Assembly: GCA_023374045.1 (NCBI GenBank)
Contig: CM041777.1
Span: 102,874,046-102,938,045, forward strand
Source: Limonium bicolor
Taxonomy: Eukaryota > Streptophyta > Magnoliopsida > Caryophyllales > Plumbaginaceae
Direction of reading: 5' to 3'
Length of the DNA: 64,000 bases
Shown here: in pieces, positions 1 through 12,019 of the stretch
How positions within the stretch are numbered: the stretch's first letter is position 1
Layout: the number at the start of each line of letters is the position of its first letter
Position numbers and translations under genes: made by a program
Notes under the pieces: model-generated
What the model was told of the DNA's origin: nothing
What the model saw: only the letters and a program-made list of their open reading frames with translations
Database searches by the model: none

Positions 1-1414
1 CAAGATGATCATGCCATAATGTTTCTTGATGACTACATGAACCAGGTACTTCTCCTGTTAACACATTTATCTTCGCCTATCTGAGAAGCAATGCGAATTT
101 ATGCATGATATAGATTCATGTGGAAGCACTATTGACCTATTATGCTGATATCCACTTGACAAGTGCCTGTGGTTTTGTTAGGAATCGAGATTGAAGACTG
201 AAATTGGTTATTAACTAGAATTATATGTGGTCCTGGTTTGGTGATAATGATATGTAGATTGACCGTGTTGTAAAGAGGATGGCTATGAAGGAAAGAAAGA
301 TTCTTGATGTTATTGATGGGTTCAAGACTCATGTTATCATGCACAAGCTTGAACCTAGTATTGGACATCAAGAGCTAGTAAGTTAGCTTTTGTGCCCGTC
401 ATTGAACATGCATTCCCAAGTTCTTCTCCTTTCGTTGTTTCATGTTGAAGCTTGAACCTTTGTTACAGTGGATAAACTGTCAACCTCTCGCTGTTAAATT
501 TGTCTCCTATTTTGTGCTTTGTCACTTTGCACTAACATTTGACTGAATTATTGCAGTTTCTACTCTTATCAAATGGAGGGAAGGTGAAAGATGAACATAT
601 ATCTCTCTTGATCAATGCTGGAGTTCTTGTAGGTACCTCTGTTGTCTCCTTGTAACTACAGGTTACCTCATATACTGCATACATGCATATATTGGCCTCG
701 TTCTCTAGCAACTTATATGGGTTATTGATGACTGGTGACTTTTTACACATCGTATAAAAAGTGACTGGTGATTGATGACTAGAACTATATTGCAGAATTA
801 ATTTAACACTCATGGTTCAATAAGTTGCCCCCGTAAGTTGTTTTCATAAGTTGCCAGAGAACAAGGCCATTATATACTTGTATATATATAAATGTATGCA
901 TGTGTGTTGTTTGATATAGTTCTGATGCTTAACAATGCATTGCAGATTCGTCAACTGATTGACCCCAATATGTATTGGTTTGCTATTCCAAGTAGTGGCT
1001 CTGTTCTCAAGGCACTGTCTCAAGTACAGAGATTCTTCTTTTCTATAGTTTACATTTTTGACGTTGAGGTTTACTACTGGAATGTTTTGCCGTACACTTC
1101 TTGAAATACAACCGGCCCAGTGCACCCAAGTTAACCTTTGCTATGATGCGAGTGGCAATTTTTTTTCTGATTCTAAATTACAGATTAACTGTAACATGCA
1201 CTGTTTTCTTTTTATCGTGTAGGGGAGAAAAGAACTAATGTCATTCTTGAATGGGAGAAAATACAAGGAGATGATGTTAGCCCTGCTTGAGAAAAAACGA
1301 CTTCGACTTTCTCCCCTGGATATGAGGTTTCATATACGTGATCTTATCGGCTCCGGTCACCTCAAAACCATTCAAACACCCACGGGAATAGTTGTTCGAG
1401 TTTCTAAGGAGTAG
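1..1414 (+). CDS. STK19: STK19-family protein, C-terminal exons (gene enters from the left edge)
   Basis: Five exons are visible: 1-45 (cut by the window edge), 258-377, 557-628, 946-1023 and 1223-1414, ending in TAG. All four introns are GT-AG and phase 0, and the joined frame gives 168 residues without a stop. The last exon holds FHIRDLIGSGHLKTIQTP, which matches the conserved C-terminus of STK19 (VHDLIGA...). Exons 3-4 hold LINAGVL followed by YWFAIPSSG, matching the NAGVL...WWLAVPGAG stretch of animal STK19. In that family these residues lie in the second and third winged-helix domains. Human STK19 was once called a kinase but is now understood as a DNA-binding winged-helix factor in transcription-coupled repair. 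No kinase motif is present here. The plant role is inferred from homology only. The N-terminal exons and promoter lie outside the window. Confidence 0.85.
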
Positions 1415-3164
1415 TGTAACCATACCAAAATGAAGAGTAGATCTTATTTCTTGTTCTCCCCTTCGTTGATATATAATGAGGATGTAGTGAGTTTAATTTC
1501 AAGATGTTCGTCTCTGCTGAGCTGTTGAAGAGAACCCCGAAAAGCTATAAGTTATCTAGGGGCTGAATCAACAGCATCGGCTGTTGAGCTAGAGTTTGTG
1601 ATGATTACCATGGATGATATTCTGCAGCGCTTGACTTTTTTTTTTTTCAAGCTTTGCATTATTAATCTTTATATAGTTAACCAAGAGAATGTATAGGCAA
1701 TTAAAGAGGGTTGTCATTTTTATATTTATCCTTTCTATAGTGTAACCTATCACTTTCTTGTTCCACTACCGCATTCAGAAGATATGCCTTTCCCGCATGT
1801 CTTTCTCTCTCCTTATCATCTCCATTTCTGTTTTACCTCATACAGGTTCACTGGATAGAATGATTCAGTTGTCTCCTGAATTTCTTAGCACAGAATGGTA
1901 CATAGTCTTGCTTGTCACCGCAGGTCAGTTCCTCCATAGTGCTCATTAAGTGTATACTTGTTTGACAGATATGGTTAGTAGATTTGAATCTCTTGAACCA
2001 AATTATTGTATACCCATTCTAGAGAAGAATAATATCTGCTTTCTGAGAGAATTTGTTGCCGAGGGGAAACAATGCTGACATCATAGCCTTTTTCGGGCTT
2101 GACAATGGCTTCTAGCAAGACAGGAATCTTGTTGGTAACAAAAAGTTACCTTCGAAGCTGTTTCTTTGATAGATGTGGCCATCTCTTCTTTCTTTTGTGA
2201 ACTTGAAGCTGTTTATGCTTTCTTTGAGTCTGGAAATTGCCTCGTCCGTTAAAATGGGTCAAGAATGGAAAAAGGAGAGTAAAGGTTGAGGAGGACAAGC
2301 TGAATTTCTTGAGAAGTTAGGCAAATATCTATATCTGTACTGTTATCTGGATTAGATTGTATCATGTCTCACTTATTCATAAAGTGACGTGAAGAATGTA
2401 TAAATTATGTTTCCTTTAATTGTGCTCTTACAGTACCTTATCTTTGAAGAGTGGAATTTGTGATACCACCTCGTGTAAGGGTATATACCTCTAACGATTT
2501 TGATTGGCTTCTGTGCTCGTTAATAAGTAGTACATGATTGCTTCTCTTTTAGCTACAGATTTGAAATTCGTTTACATTTGAGAGGTTATAGATGCTAGAC
2601 ATTTTGCGTATGAGAATGGCCATCAAAGGGGAAATTTAGATAAAACACACTGATTAATCTTGAACATACGTAGCACGTACTTGTTGGACATGTGGGCACA
2701 CTCAGTTCTTTATGTCCCCATCCTATAATGGTCCATGATTGGTTTTGGAGCCACTTTGCAAACAGAAATTCTTCCCGATAGAGGGCCTTTTCCCGGACTC
2801 CCTCTAACGAGCGATCGCGCCATTTTTATTCTAACCAACCGAAGGAAAGGGGTGGGGGATTGATGTTGGATGGTATACTCTTGGACGTCAAGGCACGGTT
2901 CCCGGATGGCTTCTTGCTGTTTATTGATTTTACTTGTGGGACACGGCTCTACTGATGCGCCGCTAGTTCTGAAGCTCTGTTTCTATTTCCAATACTACAA
3001 TAATTGCTCATCCGTGATAATTTGGCTTCAGTTAGTTTTACAACATATAAGTGGTTAGCATTTATGTTTGGTATAAATGACAATATTTGGCATATTTGCC
3101 TCTACTTGTTCGTTTATAGGTGATATGGCTCTAGGACAATTTGTTCTCTTTATGCTATCACCCT
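1415..3164. other. Intergenic stretch downstream of the STK19-like gene
   Basis: The first few hundred bases should contain the 3' UTR and polyadenylation site. AT-rich runs such as ATATATAATG near 1468 are possible signals, but none is decisive. Short open frames of about 60 codons occur, and none resembles a known protein. No LTR, inverted repeat or RNA gene was recognised. Confidence 0.4.
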
Positions 3165-3640
3165 TCCGGTTAGTATGGATTGCAAAATTACTGTAAGTGA
3201 AAAGATGAACAGAAGCGCATAGCATGTATGCTCCCCGTTTAGGATTGTAAAATTACTGTGAGTAAAGAGAATGAAGAGAAGAGCAGAGGTGTAGAGCAAG
3301 CATGTTCGAGCAGAGGTGTAGAGCAAGTATGTTCCTTGTTCGCCGGTTAGGGTTGTAAAATTACTGTGATTGAAAAGAATGAGTAGAGGCGCAAAGTAAG
3401 TATGTTCCTTGTTCACTGGTTAAGATTGCAAATTTACCATGATTGAAGAGAATGAGTAGAGGTGTTCGCCAGTTAGGCTTATGAAATTACCGTGATTGAA
3501 GAGAATGCAGATGCGTAGAGTATTTATGTTCCTTGTTTGTGAATTAGCGTTGCAAAATTACCGTGAGTGAAGCGGATGGACATGTGACATTGTTTGTTAG
3601 TTACGGTTTCAAATTACTATAGGTGAAGAGAATGAAAATG
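3165..3640. repeat. Degenerate tandem repeat, about seven units
   Basis: A core of the form TTGYAAAATTACYGTGAKTGAAGAGAATG recurs about seven times between 3179 and 3636. Spacing is uneven, mostly 55-75 bp with one larger gap, and the units have diverged. The spacers share GTATGTTCCTTGTTC. This is an old minisatellite or a worn internal duplication. The small minus-strand ORF at 3150-3416 is only the repeat read in frame. Confidence 0.7.
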
Positions 3641-4914
3641 ACCATGAAATTCTTTTATGAATTTTCAGTTCCTTAATAGCCCTTTTTTGTGCTCTCAAAA
3701 TAGACTTTATCATATACATCTTTTATATATAATAAAATAGATAACGGGCGAACGAATCAGCTTAAATGGATCAGGTGGTCGGTGAAAATGGAAATATATT
3801 AATATTCATTACTCGTTGAATTTTGATCAAATAGTAGCTTATGTTCTATTAACCTCTGTTGTAGTGAGTTTATCAAGATTTTGGTATGTACGGACCTTTG
3901 ATGGTAATAAATTAATTATCTTATAATATTTGTTAGTAGTTACTTTATTTATTGTTTAACAAAATATTGTTTTAACTGTAAGTTAATATTTATAATTGTA
4001 GTACAGAAAACAGTAAACGCACAACATGTAACTAACTTAACTGATTTATGCTGCAAAAAGGTCATACTGTCAAACAACAATTTTCAAAGCAACTACAGAT
4101 ATGTCAGAACAAAACAGACATTAGGTTATACTACAAATATGCCAGCAAAAATCAGTTACCAGAATATGCTACACAATAGCTACAAAACCATGTCAAACTG
4201 AGTTGTCTTTAGTATTGGGCATGAACAATTTGTTTCTCTAAGTATGTTTTGAAATTTGTAGGGTTTTTAGTTTTATTTATTTTTTGGGTGGGGTGTTTGT
4301 TTGGGTTCTTGTTATAATTTTGTAACTCCATTTGAGCTTCCTATGTTCTTCGATTCACCCCTAAAAAAAGACTTCGTCCACCTTTTTTCCTAATCCATTT
4401 CTCTATCTTTTTTTTACAAGATGTCACCGAGGTTTTCAATATTTCAGCACATGTCATTATATGTAATATAGTTCACTTTTTTATCATTAAAATTTTTTGT
4501 AACCCTTAAAATTATTATTCCTAAGACCTACACCTTAATCCATGTCTTTAAATTTCTAATTTTAGAGTTTAAAGATTTATCTAATGTGAGTTACATTATA
4601 TATATATATAGTGGGATATGGTGAATTACATAAAACCTAATAATGTGAAACTTCCCATTATATTAACTTGTTGCATATATACACTGGAATATTGACTTAC
4701 GTTTAAGTGTCTGAAGGCTTTCGTCCAACGAATCGGTGGAATTCGACTCCATGAATCTAGTATTTAATTTGACATTGGAGTTAATCAATTGTTGAATTGT
4801 AAGAATGTTAATAGTGAGATGAAACTATTCCCTTTGTGGACGATGTCCAAGTGGTCTCGAGAGAAAATGCAACTATTTATTTCGACAATTGTAAATACAA
4901 ACTTCCCAAATTTG
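3641..4914. other. AT-rich spacer, nothing recognised
   Basis: This is low-complexity AT-rich sequence, including a TATATATATATA run near 4600. No coding frame of note and no clear transposon ends were seen. The 5 bp just before 4920 (TATGG) look like the target-site duplication of the following Copia element. Confidence 0.4.
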
Positions 4915-4919
4915 TATGG

Positions 4920-5168
4920 TGGTTTATTGGATTATTGATCCATTGCCCACACTTAGGCCCAACTTAGTGAGATATGCCCATATGTTAGTTTAAGGAGTCT
5001 TATTTGATTTTCTGTTTAGATATGCTAGATATGAATAGATTTTTCTGTACAACATGATATAGTAGTATATATATGGTACATGTACAGAATTCATATAATG
5101 ATAAATACAGAAGTACATACATATTATTCGATTTACTAAACACATAAACACATGACTACGTTTTCCAT
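4920..5168 (+). repeat. 5' LTR of the first Copia element
   Basis: It begins TGGTTTATTGGATT and ends TTTTCCAT just before the primer-binding site. It is nearly identical to 9887-10146, with a handful of substitutions and short gaps, for example 7 bp missing after ATTTTTCTGT. The exact right end is uncertain by about 1-3 bp. Confidence 0.85.
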
Positions 5169-5170
5169 TA

Positions 5171-5182
5171 TGGTATCAGAGC
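5171..5182 (+). other. Primer-binding site, initiator Met tRNA
   Basis: TGGTATCAGAGC directly follows the 5' LTR and is the standard plant retrotransposon complement of the 3' end of initiator methionine tRNA, used to prime minus-strand DNA synthesis. Confidence 0.9.
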
Positions 5183-5216
5183 GGGTGGTTTTCTGGGTTG
5201 GTGATTTCTTGCGCAT

Positions 5217-7086
5217 ATGGCGGGCGTTGGAGACGAGAAAGACTGCGAACACAGTCAAGAAGGATGCGTCTTCTTCAGGTGGTAGCATCATCGACATCAA
5301 CGATCCATTATATGTACACGCTGCAGAGAATCCCGGTCTCAATTTAGTGGCGAAGTTCAACGGCAAAGGTTTTCTAGGATGGAAGTTCGATATGATAACA
5401 GCGCTTAAATCCAAGAATAAATTTGAGTTTGTGACTGGGAAAATCAAAGTTCCAGAAGAAGAGGATACCGTTCGTTACTACACTTGGGAAAGATTGTGCT
5501 CTCTGGTGGCGTCTTGGATCAAGAATTCACTCGGTCCAGATGTGCTTAATTGTGTGAGGTACAGCGATGACCCAAAGGAAATTTGGGAAATTCTTTGCGA
5601 ACGCTATCAACAGAACAATCTTGCCCTAGTTCACGCATTGAGGCGAAATCTCGGAGAGACAAGGCAAGGAGAAGAATCAGTAACAGAATATTTTAATAGA
5701 TTGAAGAGGATTTGGGACGAGCTTGATCAAGCTAGGCCGCCAAAGAGATGCAATTGTAATGGTTGTACGTGTGGGATAAATAAGTCAATCAAGCAAGCGG
5801 CAGACGAGGAAAAGCTAGTGCACTTTCTGATGGGGTTAAACCGGAATTACCTTGCTATACGCGGGCAGATATTGGCGATGTCGGAAACGCCGAAACTGGA
5901 AAAGGCTTTCTCACTCGTGGTCCAGGAAGAAGAGCAACACGGGAAGCCTTCAAGCAACGACGACATGTCGTTCTACTCCCACAGACCTGCAAACACAGAA
6001 AGTGTCTCCAAGAACCCTAGCAGTAAGGTGGACAACGACAGGAAAAAGATGAGTTGTAGCCACTGTAAAAAGGGCGGTCACACATTCGAAAACTGCTTTC
6101 AGAGGCAGAGGTGTGGCTATTTCAAAAAGAATGGCCACTTGGAGAAAGAATGTTATCATCTACACGATCGCGAGAATGTTCTCGCACAGAGAAGAAAAGG
6201 GTATGACAACAGTGTCAAAATCAAAGAACAGAGCAACCAGGAGAGTCTAGAGGAAGGTTTTACACAGAAACAAATCCAACAGATCACAGATCTCATACGG
6301 ACGGCCACAACAAGCGTGAAATCAGAGGAGCAAAGCTACTGCAATTTTTCAGGTAACATCGTTTACTGTCTTACGAATGCGCATAATGTGTTCGAAGAGA
6401 AGTGGATTTTGGATTCCGGTTCAACGGATCACATAACAGGAATTGAGATGTATTTTGTGAATTTGGGAAAATCGAGAGATGGAAAGCATGTGGCTTTACC
6501 TGATGGAAGATCGCAAGTAGTAAAATCGAAAGGGGAAGTGAAATTTGGGGAAGAGCTGAAGTTAAAGGATGTATTACTTGTGTCGGGTTTCAAGTTCAAC
6601 TTGATTTCTGTCAAAAAATTAGCAGAAGATTTGAGTTGCACCCTAATTTTTGAAGGAAACAAATGCTTTGTACAGGACCCGTTTACAAAGAAGAATAAGA
6701 GATTGGGGCGCATCTACCATGAGCTGTTCGTGCTTGATTTGGATGACGCGGACGCAGGCTTTTGGAAGAAGTGGACCGGAACAGAAGGAATGGGGCAACA
6801 GTCCATTTGTAATAGGGCAACGATGAGCCCATTAGGTTCTGGTGTTGCTACGGAAAAGAAATTGGGTTTTGTTTCTAGCTTAGTTTGTAAAGCTGAAGAT
6901 CTGCATATTAAACTTGGTCATGTACCGTTAAGAAAGCTTGTTACACTTGGTTTACTTAAGGAGTCAGATTTGCCAGTTGATTTTGCCTGTGATGTTTGTT
7001 ATAAAAGTCGTGCTCAACGTTTGCTTTTTAGCACTTCTTTTATAAAAACAAAAAGGGCATTCGAGATGATTCATGTTGACGTATAG
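5217..7086 (+). pseudogene. Copia gag, protease and start of integrase (broken)
   Basis: A long frame open from 5152 to the TAG at 7084-7086 carries, in order: a UBN2-type gag; a zinc knuckle (CSHC...GH....C from 6055); a second knuckle from 6112; the aspartic protease DSG motif (DSGSTDH, codons from 6412); and the integrase zinc region (HIKLGH ... CDVC). The second knuckle reads CGYF, so one zinc-binding cysteine is lost. A natural start ATG at 5217 is in a different frame and meets a stop soon, which suggests a small indel near 5240. The TAG falls within the integrase catalytic core, next to its first aspartate. Similarity stays in the same frame for about 35 codons after it. These lesions make it a pseudogene. 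Confidence 0.9.
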
Positions 7087-8000
7087 GGCCCCTTCAAGGT
7101 TGACACGTATAACGGATACCGGTATTTTGTTAGCTTCGTTAACGATTTTACCAGAACCACATGGGTTCAACTCATACGACAAAAGGGAGAAGCTTGAGAG
7201 GTAGTTTGAGACACAGATCAAGGTGGTTCGAACAGATAATGCAAAAGAACTAGGGAGTTCAAATGAAGGAATTTTTTTTCCTCAGTAAAGGAATAGTGCA
7301 TCAAACCACATGTGCTCACACTCCTTAGCAGAATGCAGTGGTAGAGAGAAAACATAGATATTTGCTAGAGACTGCTTGGGCATTATATTTCCAGTCTAAT
7401 GTACCTCTCACTTATTGGGGAGAGTGTATTCTACATGCAGCTTATCTGATCAATAGGCTACCCACAAAGGCCTTACAAGGAGAGACACCTTATTCCAGTT
7501 TATACGGGCGTGCAGTCGAATATGAGGAGATAAAACCTTTTGGGTGCTTATGTTATAAGACCATAGAGCATCCCAAGGAAAATAAGTTCAGTTCACGAGG
7601 AGAAGCTTGTATTTATCTTGGTAATGATCCACGGAAGAAAGGTTATAAGGTATTGAGCATGAATAATAAGAGTGTGGAAGTTTGTCGTGATGTCAAATTT
7701 CACACACATATCTTTCCGTACACCACAAATGTTGTAAAACATGATGACCATGTACGTTCACCCATTACCGACACGGAAACTCATAGTATTGACAACTCTC
7801 CATTTATGTTTGATGAGGAAACTATTGTTCGTACGGAGCAAACCAGTCAGGCACATGATAACGAAGTGGTTGAACGATCAATTCACATGCCAAGTGTGGA
7901 AGAGACACAAGTTCGACGATCTAGCAGAGAAAGTCATAAGCCTGGTTACTTACGTGATTATGTGTGTAATGGGGTTTTCCAGGAGGTTCTAGATGAATGA
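7087..8000 (+). pseudogene. Copia integrase core and C-terminal part (broken)
   Basis: Similarity continues after the stop at 7084 with the YRYFVSFVNDFTR stretch of the integrase core, then reaches TGA near 7196. The second catalytic aspartate lies in a TDNAKEL motif at 7235-7237, in another frame. The third catalytic residue, a glutamate, is in VERKHR at the start of the open frame 7338-8000, which continues with the usual LPTKALQ...TPY region. At least two frameshifts and stops separate the DDE residues. Confidence 0.88.
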
Positions 8001-8084
8001 GTATATAAGACTTGTCTGACTCCTATCAATCAAATACAGGGGTGTGAAAGTCTTACTGAGCTCAAGCCTCACACTTCCTTAGCC

Positions 8085-8830
8085 TTGTTATCAAGTGCTT
8101 TTTCTACCTCTTTGATGCAGGATATGAGAGAACCCACTAGTTATAAAGAGGCAGCCAATCACGATCATTGGCAAAAGGCTATGAATGATGAGTTACGGGC
8201 CCTCAAGCAAAATGACACCTGGGACGTTGTTACTTTACCCAGAGGAAAAAAGGTCATAGGTTGCAAGTGGGTTTACAAGGTGAAACTCAAGTCAGATGGG
8301 TCTTTAGAGAGATATAAAACAAGATTGGTAGCGAAGGGATATACTCAACGTCATGGACTTGATTATAATGAGACGTTTTCACCAGTTGTTAAGCTTACAA
8401 CCATACGAGCTCTTATAGTTGTCGCACTTCACAAGGGATGGATCATACACCAGCTTGATGTAAACAATGCTTTCCTACATGGTGATCTTGATGAAGAAGT
8501 ATACATGAGAATTCCGGATGGTTTACAGGTTGATGGGCATAACAAAGCTTGTTTACTTAAAAAATTCTTATATGGGCTTAAACAAGCCTCCCATCAATGG
8601 TTTTCCAAATTGGCCAGTTTTCTGCGATCCTCGGTTTCTCCCAATCGAAGAATGATTATTCATTGTTTTTCAAAGAGACCAGCAATGGAAAGATATTCTT
8701 AGCTGTTTATGTTGATGATATCTTGGTCGTGGGACCTCATCAGAGCGAAATTGATGGTATTAAACGTGCTCTTGATCTGAATTTCAAGATCAAAGATTTG
8801 GGAGCCTTGCATTACTTCTTGGGAATATAA
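8085..8830 (+). pseudogene. Copia reverse transcriptase (RVT_2), frameshifted
   Basis: The frame 8085-8702 carries the RVT_2 domain with CKWVYKVK, the first catalytic aspartate in QLDVNNAFLHGDL, and YGLKQAS. A frameshift near 8610-8640 moves similarity into the frame 8597-8830. That frame holds the catalytic YVDD (8708-8719) and DLGALHYFLGI and ends at TAA 8828-8830. The domain is complete in content but split by the shift and the stop. Confidence 0.9.
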
Positions 8831-9673
8831 TTTCTTCCTACACAGCATGGATATGTTCTATCTCGGCGTAAGTTCTGTTTAGATCTCATTCAGGAGTTTG
8901 GTTGTCAACATCGACGGGCTACACAAGGCCCCATGGTTGTTGGGAAACCATTATTATCAGATGAAGGCACTTACCTGCGTGACCCAACTACTTATAGAAG
9001 ACTCGTGGGCAAATTGAACTATTTGTCCAATACACGACCAGATCTCAGTTTTACGGTGCAAACTCTTAGTCAGTTCATGCAACATCCCACTGATATTCAC
9101 ATGGAGGCCGCCTTACATGCACTTTGTTATGTGAAAGGGACCATCAATTATGGAATCGTTCTTACTGCAGGCACACGTTCGACGATGGATCTCTTGGCTT
9201 ACTGTGACTCAGACTGGGCTGCCTGCCCTAACACGAGAAAATCAGTCTCTGGATATTATATCTTTTTGGGAGATAGTCCGATATCTTGGAAGACTAAGAA
9301 ACAAGGCTCAGTCTCTCTCTCTAGTGCTGAAGCAGAGTATCGTTCTCTTCGACGTGTCACAGCAGAGTTAACTTGGTTAACGCGTCTCTTGCACGAACTT
9401 GATGTCACCAACATTACACCAATACCAGTCAAGTGTGATAATCAGTCTGCCATTCATATAGCACGCAATCCAGTGTTTCATGAGAGAACGAAACATATTG
9501 AAATAGATTGCCATTTTGTTCGTGAGAAGATTCAGCAAGGCCTTGTCGACTTAGTCTACACACACACGACCACACAATTAGCTGATATGATGACCAAAGT
9601 TCTACCAGGTGCAAGATATCGAGAGCACATACAACGCATGGGCATGAATGGGAGCAACCAAGACAAGCCTTAG
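8831..9673 (+). pseudogene. Copia RNase H, C-terminal end of pol
   Basis: It continues in the same frame as the YVDD segment directly after TAA 8828-8830, so one stop codon separates the two. It shows YRRLVGKLNYL, the DSDWA motif, SAEAEYR and ADMMTKVLPG, all typical of Copia RNase H and the end of pol. The frame itself is intact from 8831 to its TAG. Confidence 0.9.
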
Positions 9674-9693
9674 TAACCTCGGTTACCTACGGC

Positions 9694-9871
9694 CAGTAGC
9701 GGACCCAGAACTTTAGTTTAGGGGGGGCAAAAAATTTTTGGACATTATTGTTCTTTAAAACATTATGTTATTTTGTATTTTTCAAAAATTTATAAGAGCA
9801 TTTTTGCAAATTTTCAAAAGTTTCGGGGGGGGGGCACGGGTCCCCCCGGCCCCCCTCTTGATCCGCCCCTA
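9694..9871. mobile_element. hAT-type MITE, 178 bp, nested in the Copia element
   Basis: The ends are CAGTAGCGGACCCAG and GATCCGCCCCTA, imperfect inverted repeats of the GGGGCGGA type known from plant hAT MITEs. An exact 8-bp target duplication CCTACGGC lies at 9686-9693 and 9872-9879. Inside are a G-run and a C-run (9721-9727, 9825-9857) that can pair. No coding capacity. Confidence 0.9.
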
Positions 9872-9886
9872 CCTACGGCTTGCGGG

Positions 9887-10146
9887 TGGTATTGGATTAT
9901 TGATCCATTGCCCACACTTAGGCCCAACTTAGTGAGATAGGCCCATATATGTTAGTTTAAGGAGTTTTATTTGATTTTCTGTTTAGATATGCTAGATATG
10001 AATAGATTTTTCTGTTTTATCTTTACAACATGATATAGTAGTATATTTATATGGTACATGTACAGAATACATATAATGATAAATACAGAAGTACATACAT
10101 ATTATTCGATTTACTAAACACATAAACACATGACTACGTTTTCTAT
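9887..10146 (+). repeat. 3' LTR of the first Copia element
   Basis: It starts TGGTATTGGATTATTG and ends TTTTCTAT, matching the 5' LTR. It has an extra TTTATCT near 10019 compared with the 5' copy. The sequence after it (from 10152) no longer matches. Confidence 0.85.
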
Positions 10147-10151
10147 TATGG

Positions 10152-11819
10152 TTCCAAGCTATAACATCAAATTTTGTATCCTTACTTTGTCATATACGTT
10201 CTGGGATCATGGCGGCGCATGTGTCATGAAAGCTGATACGCTGGTTACCGTACTAATAACGATCCTACGTGTATAGATAAGGACTTTAATCAATTGAAAA
10301 AGCTACGATTGCATGGCAAAAGCTAGCGTCTACACTTGAGAGTTCGTTACTTTAAGCGGATGATAGTTTCCCGGTAATCTATATGTTGAAAATTTCCGCA
10401 AGCTTTTTTGACTTGTTGGACTTCATGGCAGACATCTTTATGGTAGCAAGCAAAAGAGAGACAAGAAGATCGGCCTTGTTTGCTTAACAAACTCAGAGAA
10501 AAGGAAAAAAAATCCAAATGTACGCGTCACTTTATTGAATTTTTTGAAGTAGAGCATCACTTTATTGAATGGATTAGCCATTGGGGTACAAATGAATCTT
10601 ATGTACGCGTTTTTGCTAGCATTGCTATATATTACAGAGTGTGAAAACAACATGTTCGAATAGGATGTGTCTGTCGGTGCATGTGATGAAATAGCGTTCT
10701 TCCACGCTCCGTCAGTTCATAATTTAGGACTAAACTGATAGCTAATCTTAGTTTTCAACTGAAATTAATAAAATAGAGAGAAAAGATAGATGAAAAAATA
10801 TAAAAAATTAATATAATTATTTATGTATGTGATGTATAGAAAGAAAATGTTAGATAATCTATCAAACGAGTTAGTTTTTCTATTTCCAGGATTTTCCACC
10901 AAAAAGAATATTTGTTTCTAAAAATATATATTTAGGCTGGGTAAACTAGATGTCGCTTCGTCAACTGAATGTGCAACTTATGCACGTTACCGTAACAAAT
11001 GATTATTTTGAGAAACAGCAATTTTTAACTAATATTTAAGATGCACACTAATTGGCATCGGTGAGAAATTCTTATGAAAAACTATTGTATCCACTTAAAT
11101 TTTTGTTATAATATTCATCTTCGACCATGTCGATATGTTTCTTTGTTCCGTTGCGATACCGATGCACATAAAGTAATCCATATCATCCATTGATTCCCTC
11201 CTTTTAGCTATCATGCTATGTAGTACTATATATGGAGCATATACTTTACCATATCGAGTGAAGAGTGTGATCCTTTACCTTCCCCTTAACCTGGATTTCT
11301 CGACTGATTTGATAACTTCAGATTAAGTGATAGTTATCCTCTTATTCTCTTATTGGTTTGAGATTGATCTCGTTATTTCTCTATGTCGATCTCACGGTTC
11401 TAATAGAACTCAAAAACCTTTTATTATATGCCTAATTAAGAAGAGTCTTGTATGCTCTCTCCTGAAGAGAAGTAAAAATGCGTGTTGATAATGGAGAAAT
11501 GAGACCCTTAATACAGGTGAGCTAGGAGCAGTTTGACCCAAGGTTGGTCGAGTGCGTGTAAACCGCATTTGCACCCAGATTAAGATGATGTATTCCCAAC
11601 TATATGATTAAGGGTCATTCAATGTCGATTGATGATCGGTCAAGTGAAAGGGGTGTGTGTGTAGAAGGGGGTACACAATTTAGAGCGATGTTGGAGCAAT
11701 TCGAAGCAAATATCATTTTATTGCACAGTGTAAGGACAACTCAATTCAGTTATGCTTAAGCACGAGCAAAGGACAAAAGGTATCAATATGAATCAATTCA
11801 AAACAAACATTGGCATTTA
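10152..11819. other. AT-rich spacer, nothing recognised
   Basis: No conserved protein, LTR or inverted repeat was identified. Small frames such as 10438-10653 on the minus strand have no recognisable content. The end near 11820 is an estimate of where the minus-strand LINE 3' UTR stops. Confidence 0.35.
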
Positions 11820-12019
11820 TTAAACTATTGTAAAAAAAGATTATGGTGAGCTTAAACATGAGAACTAGCATCCCAAATGAAATAGATCCCTATTAGTAAT
11901 CACAACGATGACCTAATATTGGCAATAATGGATGCTCCAACGTGTGATGCCATTTGTTTAAACTCAATGAAATTAAATGCATTAAGAAAGGAGGTTAAGG
12001 ATATAATTTGGGATGTGAC

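Larger units (their letters stand above)
4920..10146 (+). mobile_element. Copia LTR retrotransposon, nearly complete but inactive
   Basis: Two direct repeats of about 250-260 bp flank a gag-protease-integrase-RT-RNase H region, which is the Copia order. A primer-binding site complementary to initiator methionine tRNA follows the left LTR. TATGG at 4915-4919 and 10147-10151 is a candidate 5-bp target duplication, although it implies LTR ends of CAT rather than the usual CA. The pol frame is broken by several stops and frameshifts, so the copy cannot be autonomous. A hAT MITE sits between the RNase H end and the 3' LTR. Confidence 0.92.

Noticed and set aside
1..1414. Naming the first gene a serine/threonine kinase because of the STK19 label.
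   Set aside because: No kinase motif (HRD, DFG, glycine loop) is present. The family is a winged-helix protein, and the name is historical.
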